Source of the DNA: Chamaecrista fasciculata
Taxonomy: Eukaryota > Streptophyta > Magnoliopsida > Fabales > Fabaceae
Direction of reading: 5' to 3'
DNA: 64,000 nt
Assembly: GCA_003254925.1 (NCBI GenBank)
Contig: QANZ01053196.1
Span: 47,376-111,375, forward strand
Positions 1 to 11,364 of the stretch are shown here, one piece after another. The notes beneath the pieces were generated by a model. The model saw only the letters and a list, made by a program, of their open reading frames with translations, ran no database searches and was not told the origin of the DNA. Positions within the stretch are counted from its first letter, which is position 1, and every line of letters begins with the position of its first letter. Made by a program: the position numbers and the translations under genes.

Positions 1-620
1 TACGACCATTAATTAAGGAAACATTAGCAATTATTGTCACTCCATCGACCATAACCACTAAAGACGACAACAACTCTCGACACGAGGCCACTTCTACGGA
101 AGACCAAAAGGAAAAGGAGCAGCTTACAAAGAGACATTGAGGAACTGAGCTTTTCTAGTAGAAAAAGAAAAAGAAAAACCAGACAAGCAGCAAAAACTCT
201 GGCCTCGGACGTCGATAGAAGACGCAGAGACAAATGAAAAACGAGCCTCATATGGGAATCGAACAGAACAATGCGTGGATTGAAATGTAGGTAGTAGTAC
301 CTCAAGGAGTGGAAGCGGAAACGAGAATACCTTCGCGAGATGAATTGCAGTGAAAACAACGAGAATGTGAGTGTCTAGGGTTTCGAATTCGAAGAAATTC
401 AGTTAAAGAAAGAGAAAAAAAATCTTATCAGAGGAAGAAGAAGGAGAAGGAAGGAGGCGAGACCAGAAGAGAGAATGCGAAAGAAAAACTGTGAGAATTG
501 TTTTGTTGGAGTCACTCACTACACTCAAAAAGCTGCCACAGAAAGTGACGAACTTGCTCCTAATGTAAACGCACACGCCTTGAGCATGTGACTCGTAAAA
601 AGCGGGTCCTGTGTGGGGCA
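1..620 (-). promoter_or_regulatory. Probable promoter and 5' leader of a gene running off the left edge
   Basis: On the minus strand this segment is pyrimidine-rich. It contains AAACCCTAG (plus-strand 373-382), a telo-box typical of leaders of plant housekeeping and ribosomal genes, and further on a plausible splice donor (GCGAAG/GTATTC near plus 330). The segment is less AT-rich than the sequence to its right, where the character changes at about 640. No reading frame here resembles a known protein, so I infer an untranslated first exon and promoter rather than coding sequence. The gene body would lie left of the window. Confidence 0.35.
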
Positions 621-751
621 AAATAGTAATTCAATAATCAACCTCAAACAATTCAATTTCTAAAAAAATAAATTGAGTTACTAATTTAATCTTTAAAAAA
701 TTAAATTAAAAGATTAAAATAATATATTCACTAATTACTAAAAATATAAAT

Positions 752-1166
752 GGTAAATTACACTTTGGTACTCTATTCTATGGATCGATTTCACTTTGAT
801 ACACTGTTCTTTTAAAAGTGACACTTTGTTTGTTCTTTGCACTGTTAACATTTTGGTACTCTGTTCTTTAAAAGTGACATTTTAGTACCATGTTCTTTGC
901 ACTGTTAACACTTTGGTACTCTAAAGAGGATAGAATAGGATAACAAATCGTGAAATAACAAGGTACCAAAGTGAAATCGACCCATAAAACAGAATAGTAA
1001 AGTGTTAATGGTGTAAAGAACAAGATATCAAAATATCACTTTTGAAAGAACAAGCTACTAAAATGTTAACGCTACAAAGAACATGGTACCAAAGCGTCAC
1101 TTTTGAAAGAATAGGGTACCATAGTGAATTTGTCCACAAAATAGAGTACCAAAGTGTAATTTACCC
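752..1166. mobile_element. Foldback MITE (Mutator-like family, degenerate)
   Basis: The segment starts GGTAAATTACACTTTGGTAC and ends with its inverted complement (ACCAAAGTGTAATTTACC), and the two halves are inverted copies of each other through most of the length. It belongs to the same style of elements found at 5268, 6327, 10061, 44812, 51578 and 58634, all built from repeats of the type 'tttggt..tataact'. It is flanked by AAAT on both sides. No coding capacity. Confidence 0.6.
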
Positions 1167-2393
1167 AAATAAAAATAATAAATTATTTAATTCATTAAAA
1201 AACTAATAAATATATTTATTTTATATTTTAAAATTTAAATTATATATTTTAATTCTTTATAAATAAAATTACTAAATTAAGAGTGTTTTTTTTTAGAGAA
1301 GGTCAGGTTTAAACTTTAAACTTTAAAGGCCAAAATTAATTTAATAATGTTTTATAAATTAGTTTACGATATTTAGACATTATATATAAGTAGTAATATG
1401 ATTTCAGTTATAATTGATTAGAAAAATGGTTTTTCTCAATAATAAATTACTTTAAAATTTATATAATTTTTTTTGGGAAAAAAACAAAAGTTATATCACA
1501 TTATTATGATTATGATATCGCATCATAGTGATTGGCCAAAAACAAAAAAGATATCGCATCATAGTTATTATATGCATTCAAAGAATTTGCCATGTTTTAT
1601 ATGTCCAATAATTAATTTATTTTTCTATAAACGGATGAAGTGGGGCCCACGCGGGGCCCCTACTATACTAGGCTGATCTGATTCTCTAGTTGCTTTCAGT
1701 CAGCCGCTACTTTCCAGGCCAAGTGGGGTCCACTAACTTTTTGGGCTACAATCCCCTGTTTCGCCTTTATAGTGGGGTACATTTTGGATTCACTAAGAGC
1801 CGTTGATTTAATGTTTTTCCACGTGGTGGATTCAGAGCCATGGATCAATCATAAATATTCCCTGGATTGTGGTGGCAGAATCGTAAATAAGTGGTAAATG
1901 GAAGGGTATTATTTTAGTGGTAGGAACTAGGAAATCTATTTTAAGGCTTATATGATTTCCCTGCTGCTATTATTTATTGCCTATCTGGGGTGGGGTTTAA
2001 AGACACTTATTTAATGGTATTTAATTGATTGATTATATTAAGAAATGTACTGTTACGTAATAAAAAATACATTTGACTAAATATAATAAAGTATTCCTTG
2101 CAGCCTAAGTAGTTTACAAGAATACAAGGTCATCATTATCCAATATCAAATATCTTTAAGTTTCTNTAAGTTTCTTTTTAAAAAAAAATCAAATAGCCGT
2201 AAGTTAAAATTTTATTTCGATCTTTAAGTTATAGATTATATTTTGTTTTAGTCATTTGATTTTTCTATTTTGATTTAGTTTTTAAATATTCTCATTTATT
2301 TTATCATTAATTGAAAATGTTATTTTGTCTAATTTTTAGAACTCTTTTTTAACTAAATAACTTAGGTAAATAATTTTTCTCCCATATATATTT
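1167..2393. other. Intergenic stretch without a gene
   Basis: AT-rich for most of its length. A less AT-rich patch at about 1636-1880 contains GTGGGGCCCAC-type motifs and a G-box (CCACGTGG, 1819-1826). These are promoter-like motifs, but no gene starts nearby on either strand. One ambiguous base at 2166. Confidence 0.5.
1819..1826. promoter_or_regulatory. G-box motif CCACGTGG
   Basis: A perfect palindromic G-box core (CACGTG, 1820-1825), the usual target of plant bZIP and bHLH factors. It sits in a GC-richer island with GTGGGGCCC motifs. No adjacent transcription unit can be assigned, so function is uncertain. Confidence 0.3.
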
Positions 2394-2686
2394 TAGGTAA
2401 GAGTACTTTTGGTATTCCTAAAGTATGATGTCAGTTTTAATTGTACCCCAAATTTTTTTTGAGTCAATTGCTCCTCTAATATTTAACATTTGAGTCAATT
2501 GTACCGTCAATTTAGGGGTGCAATTGACACAAAAAATAAAAGATTTGAGGTATAATTAATAGAAAAATTTTTGAGATACAATTGAAACTAATCTCATACT
2601 TTGTGGATACTATTGACTTAAAAAACTTTAGAAGTACAACTGAAACTAACTCTATACTTTAAGAGTACCAATATTATTTTTACCTA
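2394..2686. mobile_element. Small foldback element
   Basis: Begins TAGGTAAGAGTACTTTTGGTA and ends with the approximate inverted complement (TAAGAGTACCAATA..TTTTTACCTA). The inner sequence is also inverted-repetitive (TCAGTTTTAATTGTACCCC against GGTATAATTAATAG). No coding capacity. Confidence 0.5.
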
Positions 2687-3365
2687 TATTTTAATAAATG
2701 AAGTGACAGAGAGAAAAAAATGAGATATTATACATTTAAAAAATAATGATATAAACGAAATGAAAAAGTTTAAAAAATAAAATAAAATAAGATTAAAAAT
2801 GATATTTTCACTCATATCTTTAAAAAGTATTTAATTTAATTTTTTTTGGTGAATAAGAAGGGCCCGAGGCCCAAAAGCCAAAGAGCCGGACGGCCCAACA
2901 AGGCGTAAAGCAAGAGAATGAATCATAGGAAGTATACACTAAGACCCATCTTGGCCCAATAGGATTGTGTTATATATATCAGAGTTTCTTTTTTTTCCTT
3001 TTGTGGAATCCCAAATAATTTTTTTCTTTTGGTTTTTCACAGATTTTTGGCTCGTTGGTTGTTGTAATTTCCCCACTTAATAATTTCAGCTACAATGTTG
3101 GGGTATGCATACCAAAATTTCATCTTGAAATTACAAAAGATATGAACTGAGAGGAATAAAAAAACTCTGTGGAATTACCTTAATTTGTTTTACAAGCTGT
3201 TGTTTCATAAGAAGTTAAATAGTCTTTTCTCTTTGGTTGAAATTAAATAAGGGAAACTTATTCAGCAGTGGAAAAGATGCTGCAGTTGTTGTTATGTCAA
3301 TATATATTATAGTCGTGTTTAGGAGGTTTAGATGAACAATATTCTTTTTACATTCACCCCAACCC
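2687..3365. other. Intergenic stretch without a gene
   Basis: AT-rich sequence with poly-T and poly-A runs. A GGCCC-rich patch near 2860-2905 looks like a transposon fragment. No coding signal on either strand. Confidence 0.4.
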
Positions 3366-4082
3366 AAGGAGGGCGTTTGGTACACGGATTGAAAATATAG
3401 TCTCGGGATTATGAGCTCCGGACTAGAGTAATCCCGCGTTTGGTACGCGGATTGGAAAATTAGTCCCGGAAAATTGTATTCCCAGGAATAAGATAATTTC
3501 ATAAAATAACTATTTTCTAATCCCACCTTAGGGGGTGGGATTAGTCTAATCCCATGACATGGGATTATTTTCCCGTCCAAAATTACTTTATTATCCATAA
3601 TAAATTTCCTCTAATTAATTAATTCTTTCTCTATAAACCCCGGTTGTCATTTTACAACTCTTTGTTGAGTGAGACTTTTTTAAACAATTTTATTATGTTG
3701 AGAATTATGGACATTGTGTTATGAAATAGTATTTTTCTCATGAATCTATTAATGTTATTTAAAAATTTTAATTATGATATAATTATTTCTTTATGATATA
3801 ATATTTTTCTCATGAATTTTTTTGAAGAATTTCTACATTTGATAAACTATTGGTTGGTTGAGAATAAAAAGTCAAGGGCATATTTGTATTAAACATTCCC
3901 AGGAATATCAAAGTTGAACCAAACATAAGATTGTAACATTCCTGGGAATATTGTAAAATAATTCTAAGATTATTTTAACTTATTCAAACAGACATTCTTA
4001 TAATCCTGGTCATGGGAATCACATTCCTGGGAATGTGATCCCCGAGATTAAAAAAAATAATCCGTGTATCAAACGCCCCCTA
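3366..4082. mobile_element. Non-autonomous TIR element of hAT-like appearance
   Basis: The left end reads GGGCGTTTGGTACACGGATT and the right end is its near-perfect inverted complement (AATCCGTGTATCAAACGCCC). The interior repeats CCCAGGAAT/ATTCCTGGG motifs in both orientations and has no coding capacity. I could not define a clear target-site duplication, so the superfamily is inferred from the terminal style only. Confidence 0.65.
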
Positions 4083-4357
4083 GTTCCTTATATGTGTAGT
4101 TTGCATCATTGCTCTAATGTTGTATGTACATATTACATTCGTTGTAATATTGCATAATAGGTCTCATAAATGAAAGAATTAAGACACATTGCACTTTGTT
4201 TAGAGGTCTGGCAATTTTATCCAAATTTCTCACAAGATTATTCTTTCCCAATAACACACACGTACATGATGCACACACAAATGGTATGGACAAAAACTTA
4301 GGCACAATTTTGAATATTTGTTATCCGAACTTCTTATAAAAACGAAACAAACATTTA

Positions 4358-4450
4358 AGGCAAAAGTATCTTTTTGATCCTCAAACTTTACACTAATTTT
4401 ATCGTCCCCAATCTTTTTTACGGTCAATTTCATCTTTAATATTTTACATT
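4358..4450. repeat. Transposon fragment abutting the Ca2+-ATPase stop codon
   Basis: This piece (CTTTTTGATCCTCAAAC..TTTACACTAATTTTATCGTCC..ATTTTACATT) matches one arm of the palindromic element at 50354-50694. It ends directly at the stop codon of the Ca2+-ATPase, so the start of the visible 3' UTR is transposon-derived. Confidence 0.5.
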
Positions 4451-7400
4451 TCATGCCAACTCGGGACCAGAAGGCAGTTCCTCGTAACCATCATGGTGCC
4501 TAGTTGTATTTCTTTCAACTGGGATGCACTTGAGAATTGCAGATATTGGCATGCTTAGTGCTCCAATTAGGACACTGAGTAGCCAGAATCGCCAGTTTAA
4601 AGGCACTGTGCTGGCAAAAGGGCCTAGGAACTCAACTATGATTACTTGAAATGCCACTGTAGACAAAATTATCCCTAAAAATATCCACCCCTCAAAAATG
4701 CCTCTGAATACGTTTATTTTTTCCATGTCTCGGCTGTTAATCTCGTTGAAGACCTGGTGAAGGAAAGACCAATACACGAATGAAAGATAAGAGATCAATT
4801 TGAAATCTTCCATATACCCTATTACTTAATATCTGAGCCATTTATTTCGCCTCTTATAATAAAAGTCTCAACTCTCAATGAATGAGAGTGTGACATATAT
4901 ATATATGCAATACCTGGCAAAATACAAAGGAGTTGAATATCAAAGTGTTGAGCACATTTGTTGCATCTGAACCTGTAATTGTGAGTAGCCTCTTGCCGTC
5001 AAAATTAAGAATAGCAAGGACAAGTAATTGATATAAACTTTGACCAATGATGTTCCTCCACATGATTTTGGTGATGAAGCTTGCTCCCCTTGCCACTGGT
5101 GACCTTTTCATAAGTCCATCATTAGGTGGCTCAGTGGCCAAAGCCAATGCACCCAATGTGTCCATAATCAGGTTCACCCACAACAATTGTACAGCTGTTA
5201 GTGGAGCAGATCCTGAAAGTAAGAAACAAAACTACATATTATTTCTCTTCCTTGAAACTTATCTAACGGTACGTATACTTTTGCTGAGGTCTCAATTTGG
5301 TCTCATAACATTTTTTGTTGCACTTTTGGTTCAGGTTGCAGATTTGATACGTATCACTTTTAGTTCATATTTTTTGATCAGGTTACAGAATTGGTCTCGT
5401 ATCTTTGTAAAAAGTTTCACTGTTAGTCTCACCTAATTCTACACCTGACTCAAAGATATGATACCAACTATGCAACCTGATCAAAAGATATGAAACTAAT
5501 TCTGTAACTAGACCCAAAGATGTGGGATCAAAAGTGCAACAAAAAAAGTTATAGAACTAAATTGAGACCTGAACAAAAATTTTGGGATCTAAAGTGTACT
5601 TTGGCCTTGAAGAAAAGGTTTTAAACTAGCGAACCTGTTATGCATGCAGAAACGAAGTTAATCACCAGAGCAACAACATTGACTGTCAACTGAAACTGCA
5701 CAAATTTTTGAATGTTTATGTATACTGCACGTCCCCACTTGGTCACATTCACAATAGTCGTGAAGTTATCATCCATTATAATGACATCGGCATTTTCCTT
5801 GGCAACCTATACAAAATTTATTGATCACATATATTATTAGAATTTGTTATAAATCACTTATGAGTCTAAAAAACGCTATGAATAACAGTTTGACTGTTTG
5901 AGCATGCAAGTAATTCTAGACATAAATGGAAACTGATACGAGTATAAGCCCTTGGGAGTACCACATCTTAATTAAAAGTTAGCTGTTGAAGTCGGAGAGC
6001 CCAAAGACTTATATAGTATCTTACACTCAGCTAACTACCCGACGTGAGACTCGTATGAGAAACGAAAATTGCATATAGAATTGGGAAAAAGGAATAATGA
6101 ATTAAGACAGAAACCTCGGTTCCAGCAATGCCCATGGCCAGTCCAATATCTGCCTCACGCAATGCAGGAGCATCATTAGTTCCATCACCAGTAACAGCCA
6201 CAACTTCACCAAACATATTCTTCAAATTGGTCACCAATGTGTGTTTGTCAAGTGGCAAGGACCGTCCCATTACCTGTAACCATAATTAATTAAGCACACA
6301 AGTGACACAACACATTATTAAGCTTAGGTCAAAATGCACTTTTGGTACTATAACTTTTACTCAAGTCTCAATTTGGTCCCATAACATTTTTTGTTGTACT
6401 TTTGATTCCATTTCTTTTGCTCAAGTTGCAGATTTGGTCTGTATCAATCTTGATCTCATATCTTTGGGTCAGGTTGTAGAATTGGTCTCATATCTTTGCA
6501 AAAATTGTCACCATCAATCTCACCCGACCCAAAGATACTAGACTAATTCTGCACCTGACTCAAAGATATAGACAAATTCTGTAACTTGACCAAAAGATAT
6601 GAGACTAATTCTGCAACCTAACCATAGATTTGAGATCAAAAGTGCAATATGGGACTAAACAATCTGCAACTTGAGCAAAAGATATGGGACCAAAAGTGCA
6701 ACAAAAAAAGTTATGGGACCAAATTGAGACCTCAGAAAAAGTTATGAGACCTAAAGTGCACTTTGGCCATAAGCTTACGTTTTAGAAGTATGTATATATA
6801 TATACAAAAATGACAGTATATAGATAGAACCTGAATTCTTGGTATGACATCCTTCATTTGCTGTGGAGACAAGTTACGAAACGTGGGTCCTTCTATGGCT
6901 ACACCATCTTCAGTGAGTATACCACATTCTTTAGCTATTGCAATTGCTGTATTTATATTATCACCAGTGACCATACGAACAGTTATTCCAGCATCCAAAC
7001 AAGTTTGAACAGCATCCTTGACTCCAGGTCTCACAGGATCCTTGATTCCTACGATGGCTATAAGTGTATAGCCATTATCAGGTATACCAATTTCTCCATG
7101 GTTTTCTTCTCCTTCTACATCTTTGACAGCCAAACAAAGAGTCCTTAATGCTTCAGAGGCAAAACTGTTTATAACATCAGACACATTCTTCGCTTTGTCT
7201 TCAGGAAGATCAACCGTTTCTCCATTTCCATCAATGATTTTGTCACACATTTTTAGTATTATTTCTGATGCTCCTTTGCAGAAAGCTCTCATTTTTCCAT
7301 CAGGAAGACCAACAAGCACAGACATCTTCTTCTGGACTGAATTGAAAGGCTCCATTTCAAGTATTTTATACTCTTTACGCTGGGCATCAAAATCACCACC

Positions 7401-8929
7401 CAAAACCAATCCAAATTCTAATAATGCAGATTCTGTTGGTGTTCCTAATATTCTGTTGTTTCCATCTTTATCTTTGATTACTTCAGAAGAAGTATTCTGG
7501 AATATAGCCTGTAAAAGAACACCCAAAACACCTTCTGGAATCTCATGATTATTATTACCTTTGATTTCCATGGATTTTTCACATACCCATACTTTATCAA
7601 CCACCATATGGTTAGTGGTTAATGTGCCTGTTTTATCAGTGCAAATGCAGCTAGCAGAACCCATTGTCTCACAAGCAGAAAGATGCCTTACAAGTGCTCT
7701 GTCATTCATTAATTTCTTCATAGCAAAAGCAAGGCTAAGTGTCACAGCCAAAGGTAGTCCTTCAGGAACTGCAACAACTAATATGGTTACAGATATAGAA
7801 AAGAAGTTTAGAAGCTTTGTTGCATCATTTGAAGACCAATGAGTAATATCACCATGAACTATTGCCTTTTCAATCACAAACCTTATAGTCAAAACCAGAA
7901 ATGTCAGCACAGCAAAACTCAAACCTATCTTACCAATAATTGTAGCAACTCCATTCAATTTCACTTGCAATGGTGTCTCATCTTCTCCTCCTTCATTTAA
8001 AGTTTCCATTAGTTTTCCCCATTCAGTCCTCATGCCCACAGTTGTCACTAACATTTTCCCCTGACCATCTTGCACTTTGGTCCCTCCAAGAAGAAAGGGT
8101 TTTCCTTCATGAACATTCACCGGCTCGCTCTCACCCGACAAACTCGATTCATCAATCAAAAGGTTGTATCCAGAAATGAAAACACCATCAGCTGGAACTT
8201 GATCCCCAGTTGATAAATAAACAACATCTCCCACTACCACATCATAAATTGAGATTTTTTGCCTTTTCCCTTCTCTATTGACTTGAACAAAGATCTTTTT
8301 CTTCTCTTTGTCTAAATCCATGAACTGCAAGGATTGCTGGTAGTCACTGATGGCAGTGACAAAAACTACTAAAAACACACTAAGTATGATTCCCACACCA
8401 TCATACAAACCCTTTGGAAACCCTTCAGTGGGTATCCCTACACCTATAGAAACCACAGCACAAACCATGAGAATGATTAGTGTTAAATCCTGAAGTGCAT
8501 CCCATACAAACATCAAGAAGTTTCTGGGAGGTTTATCTGTGTAACGATTGAAGCCATAAATCTGTTGCCTAGTATTTACACTGTCTTCTTTGACACCTTC
8601 ATCTACTGATGAGACAGAGAGTTTTGCTGCAAATTCATTAACCCCACCAATTATTTTCATTGTGTCATAATCATGGCTACGAACAATAGATGCAACCTCA
8701 TCTGGATCAATGCCAAAACCAGCTTCTCTCACCACTTCTGATAGCTTGTGTTCAACACCACCACCAGCTGCATAATAAGGCAATAAACCAGATAGATAGA
8801 CTGAGAAAACCTCTCTTAGAAATGAGTAATTAATTTCTAAAGCAATGACTTGAGGTTTCTTTCATCATATATACCATCAATAAACTGCAATGCTGCCTTT
8901 TGTACAAAGAGAGCAACCCGAACTTTGTC
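4451..8929 (-). CDS. ACA4/ACA11: Autoinhibited Ca2+-ATPase (P-type IIB), ACA4/ACA11 group; N-terminal exon not found
   Basis: Pumps Ca2+ out of the cytosol using ATP; this subgroup acts at the vacuolar membrane. Six coding exons are supported by GT-AG junctions and continuous phase: complement of 8875-8929, 6831-8767, 6115-6273, 5635-5806, 4914-5212 and 4451-4753, giving 974 residues. Visible motifs: PEGLP in TM4, the phosphorylated Asp in DKTGTLT (residue ~396 of the visible part), KGASE in the nucleotide domain, MVTGDN, and GDGTNDAP in the hinge. The C-terminus [15 protein letters not shown] fits the ACA4/11 clade. The first visible exon encodes [18 protein letters not shown]. Family members carry ~55-60 residues before this, with the autoinhibitory and calmodulin-binding region; I find no exon for it between 8930 and 15990. 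An in-frame ATG at 8783 lies in intron sequence and is not the start. Two foldback elements sit in separate introns. Confidence 0.93.
5268..5606. mobile_element. Foldback MITE in a Ca2+-ATPase intron
   Basis: Lies inside the intron 5213-5634. The left half reads CTCAATTTGGTCTCATAAC and TGCACTTTTGGTTCAGG; the right half carries the inverted complements, ending GTGTACTTTGGCC. Same family as 6327-6768. No coding capacity. Confidence 0.65.
6327..6768. mobile_element. Foldback MITE with 9-bp target duplication in a Ca2+-ATPase intron
   Basis: Lies inside the intron 6274-6830. Starts GGTCAAAATGCACTTTTGG and ends with CTAAAGTGCACTTTGGCC; the arms are inverted copies. The flanks are TTAAGCTTA (6318-6326) and ATAAGCTTA (6769-6777), eight of nine bases identical. 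A 9-bp duplication is characteristic of Mutator-like elements. Confidence 0.7.
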
Positions 8930-10060
8930 CTGAAATTGAGTAAATAAAGATGATATATGATAAAATTTTGGTGAAAGTATTTATCTGAAAAACACTGTAT
9001 ATATAGGACAATAGACTGTAGAGGTTGTTCCTTTGATCGAAACCCAAATCATGATGTAGAGAACATGAGTAGCCGAATCCTTAGTCCTTACCCGTATGTT
9101 ACAACACAATAAACTTGATCACATCCAAAAGTAATTCAGGACTTCGATGCTAAAATTCATGATCCTTCAAAATTAAATTTCTGCATAGAGTCCCACTTTC
9201 ATGAATGAACTCAATTTGGTGTATTTAGCAAGTTTTTCTTTTATTTTCATTTTTTTTTTAAAAATGGTGAATCAACTAGCAATAGCATGAGTTCATAAAA
9301 GTTGAAACTTTGAACTACTGAATATTGATTGTTGCCTTGTCGAGAATAGAGATAACCTATAACTTAAGAACTTTTGTTTTTTTTTAGCCATAAGATAAAA
9401 CTCAAATTATAGACATGAGAGAGGATCCAAGACAATGTGGTCACCAACAATAACATTTTACTTTGTCCCTTGACCCATAATGGATCACACTCCCATTCCG
9501 AAGTGTGAGCCCTCCTTTCTATTTCTATATCTGGGATCCATTTTTCTTTACTCATTTTAAGCCATTTTTTTTTTAATTTTTTTTTATTTATATCAAAATT
9601 CTTATTTTGGTTCCAAATGCCCAAAACTTTATTTATTCACAAAAGTGGCCCTGAAGTTCTTTAAATAATTTAAATCATGGTAGCATATTGATCCAAAATT
9701 TAAAAAATCAAAGAACCAAACTTTAAAATGGTAAATTTTGTGGATGGTTCAAATATTTTGAAGTACTTTATTTATCTAACTTTTAATAAAAAAACTTTTA
9801 TTCAAAACAAATATTATTTTACGTTTAAATATTGTGATATATAAATATTTCTGAGTTGTAGAAATAGTTTAGATGAAAGGTAATAAAAATGATTCTACCT
9901 AATAAAATTTACAAGAAAAAATAACAACAGATTTGAGAAGAACCACCAATCCACCGTGTACTTATTGCTTTGAAATTAAATAAATAATATTTTTGGCCAA
10001 AAAAAATCTAGTATTTACTGTTTTGGCACATCTTTCAATTTTTTATGGAAATAAAATGAT
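8930..10060. other. Region upstream of the visible Ca2+-ATPase exons; no gene found
   Basis: AT-rich with poly-T/poly-A runs. I searched both strands for the Arg-rich calmodulin-binding exon expected upstream of 8929 and did not find it. The short reading frame at 9364-9624 (minus) has no recognisable similarity and is low-complexity, Lys-rich sequence. Confidence 0.45.
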
Positions 10061-11355
10061 GGCCAAAGTGCGAATTTGGTCCTATAACTTTGCTCCAGTT
10101 CCCAAATCAGTCCTATAACTTTTTTTGTCTCGAATTTGGTCCTGTAACTTTGCTCCAGTTCCCAAATCAGTCCTATAACTTTTTTTGTCTCGAATTTGGT
10201 CCTGTATCTTTGCTCTACGTCCCAAATCAGTCTTATATCTTTTTTTATCTCAGTTTTGGTCCCATATGTTTTGAAAAGCTCCCACCATTAGTCCTCCGTC
10301 TATTTTAAATTACATTTTAGTCCTGAAAACTTCAAGTTCCTTTCACTTTAGTCCCTGACTATCAAAATGAAAGTGAAAGAGCATCCCTGAAGATTCTCCA
10401 ACCTTACATCTCAGTCCCTAATCCATGAATTCTTCATGAAATGGAATAGAAATGCAAAAACAACACAAATTAAAGCAAATGACAGAGGGACCAAAACTAA
10501 AAACGGAGAAAATTTAAAACCCACCAGAAAACGTACGAAAATCGCCGAGAAACTCAAAAACTCATCCAAATACCCCAATTCTCATTGAAATCTCACTCAA
10601 ATAATCGCCCTCAAATGCTTTAAGAAAGAATTTTTGAAAATCCAAACTTTTGAGGAGGGATGTGATAGAAAATTCCCTTACATTTGGTGATTCTGAGAGA
10701 GAAGTTCTGAAATCCCTTACATTTTTTCTATCACCTCCCTCCTCAAAAGTTTGAATTTTCGACAATTCTTTCTTAAAACATTTGAGGGCGATTATTTGAG
10801 TGAGATTTCAGTGAGGATTGGGGTTTTTGGATGAGTTCTTTAGTTTCTCGGCGATTTCCGTACGTTTTCCGGCAAGGTTGGGCCATTTTCCGGTGGGTTT
10901 TAAATTTTCTGCGTTTTCAGTTTTGGTCCCTCTGTCATTTGCTTTAGTTTGTGTTGTTTTTGCATTTCTATTCCATTTCATGAAGAATTCATGGATTAGG
11001 GACCAAGATGTAAGGTTTGAGAATCTTCAGGGATGCTCTTTCACTTTCATTTTGATAGTCAAGGACTAAAGTAAAAGGACTTGAAGTTTTCAGGACTAAA
11101 CTATAATTTAAAATAGACGGAGGACTAACGGTGGGAGGTTTTCAAAACATATGGGACCAAAACTGAGACAAAAAAAGATATAGGACTGATTTGGGACCTA
11201 GAGCAAAAATATAGGACCAAATTCGAGACAAAAAAAGTTATAGGACTGATTTGGGAACTGGAGCAAAGTTACAGGACCAAATTTGAGACAAAAAAAGTTA
11301 TAGGACTGATTTGGGAATTGAAGCAAAGTTATAGGACCAAAATTGCACTTTGGCC
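10061..11355. mobile_element. 1.3-kb palindromic foldback transposon, Mutator-like
   Basis: A near-perfect palindrome with ~600-bp arms and a centre near 10690. The left end is GGCCAAAGTGCGAATTTGG and the right end is CCAAAATTGCACTTTGGCC. Each arm starts with about three tandem copies of a ~60-bp repeat (TTTGGTCCTATAACTTTGCT..) before a unique stretch. The flanks TAAAATGAT (10052-10060) and TAAAATGAA (11356-11364) match at eight of nine bases, as expected for Mutator-like insertion. One arm carries a ~20-bp insertion (near 10875). No transposase. Confidence 0.8.
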
Positions 11356-11364
11356 TAAAATGAA

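Noticed and set aside
3215-3598. 127-codon minus-strand frame
   Set aside because: It overlaps the left end of a TIR element and contains a repeated peptide created by the element's internal repeats.
8768-8783. ATG at 8783 as start of the Ca2+-ATPase
   Set aside because: The codons between 8783 and 8768 are intron sequence ending in a splice acceptor at 8768; an upstream exon (8875-8929) joins in phase at 8767 and matches the family.
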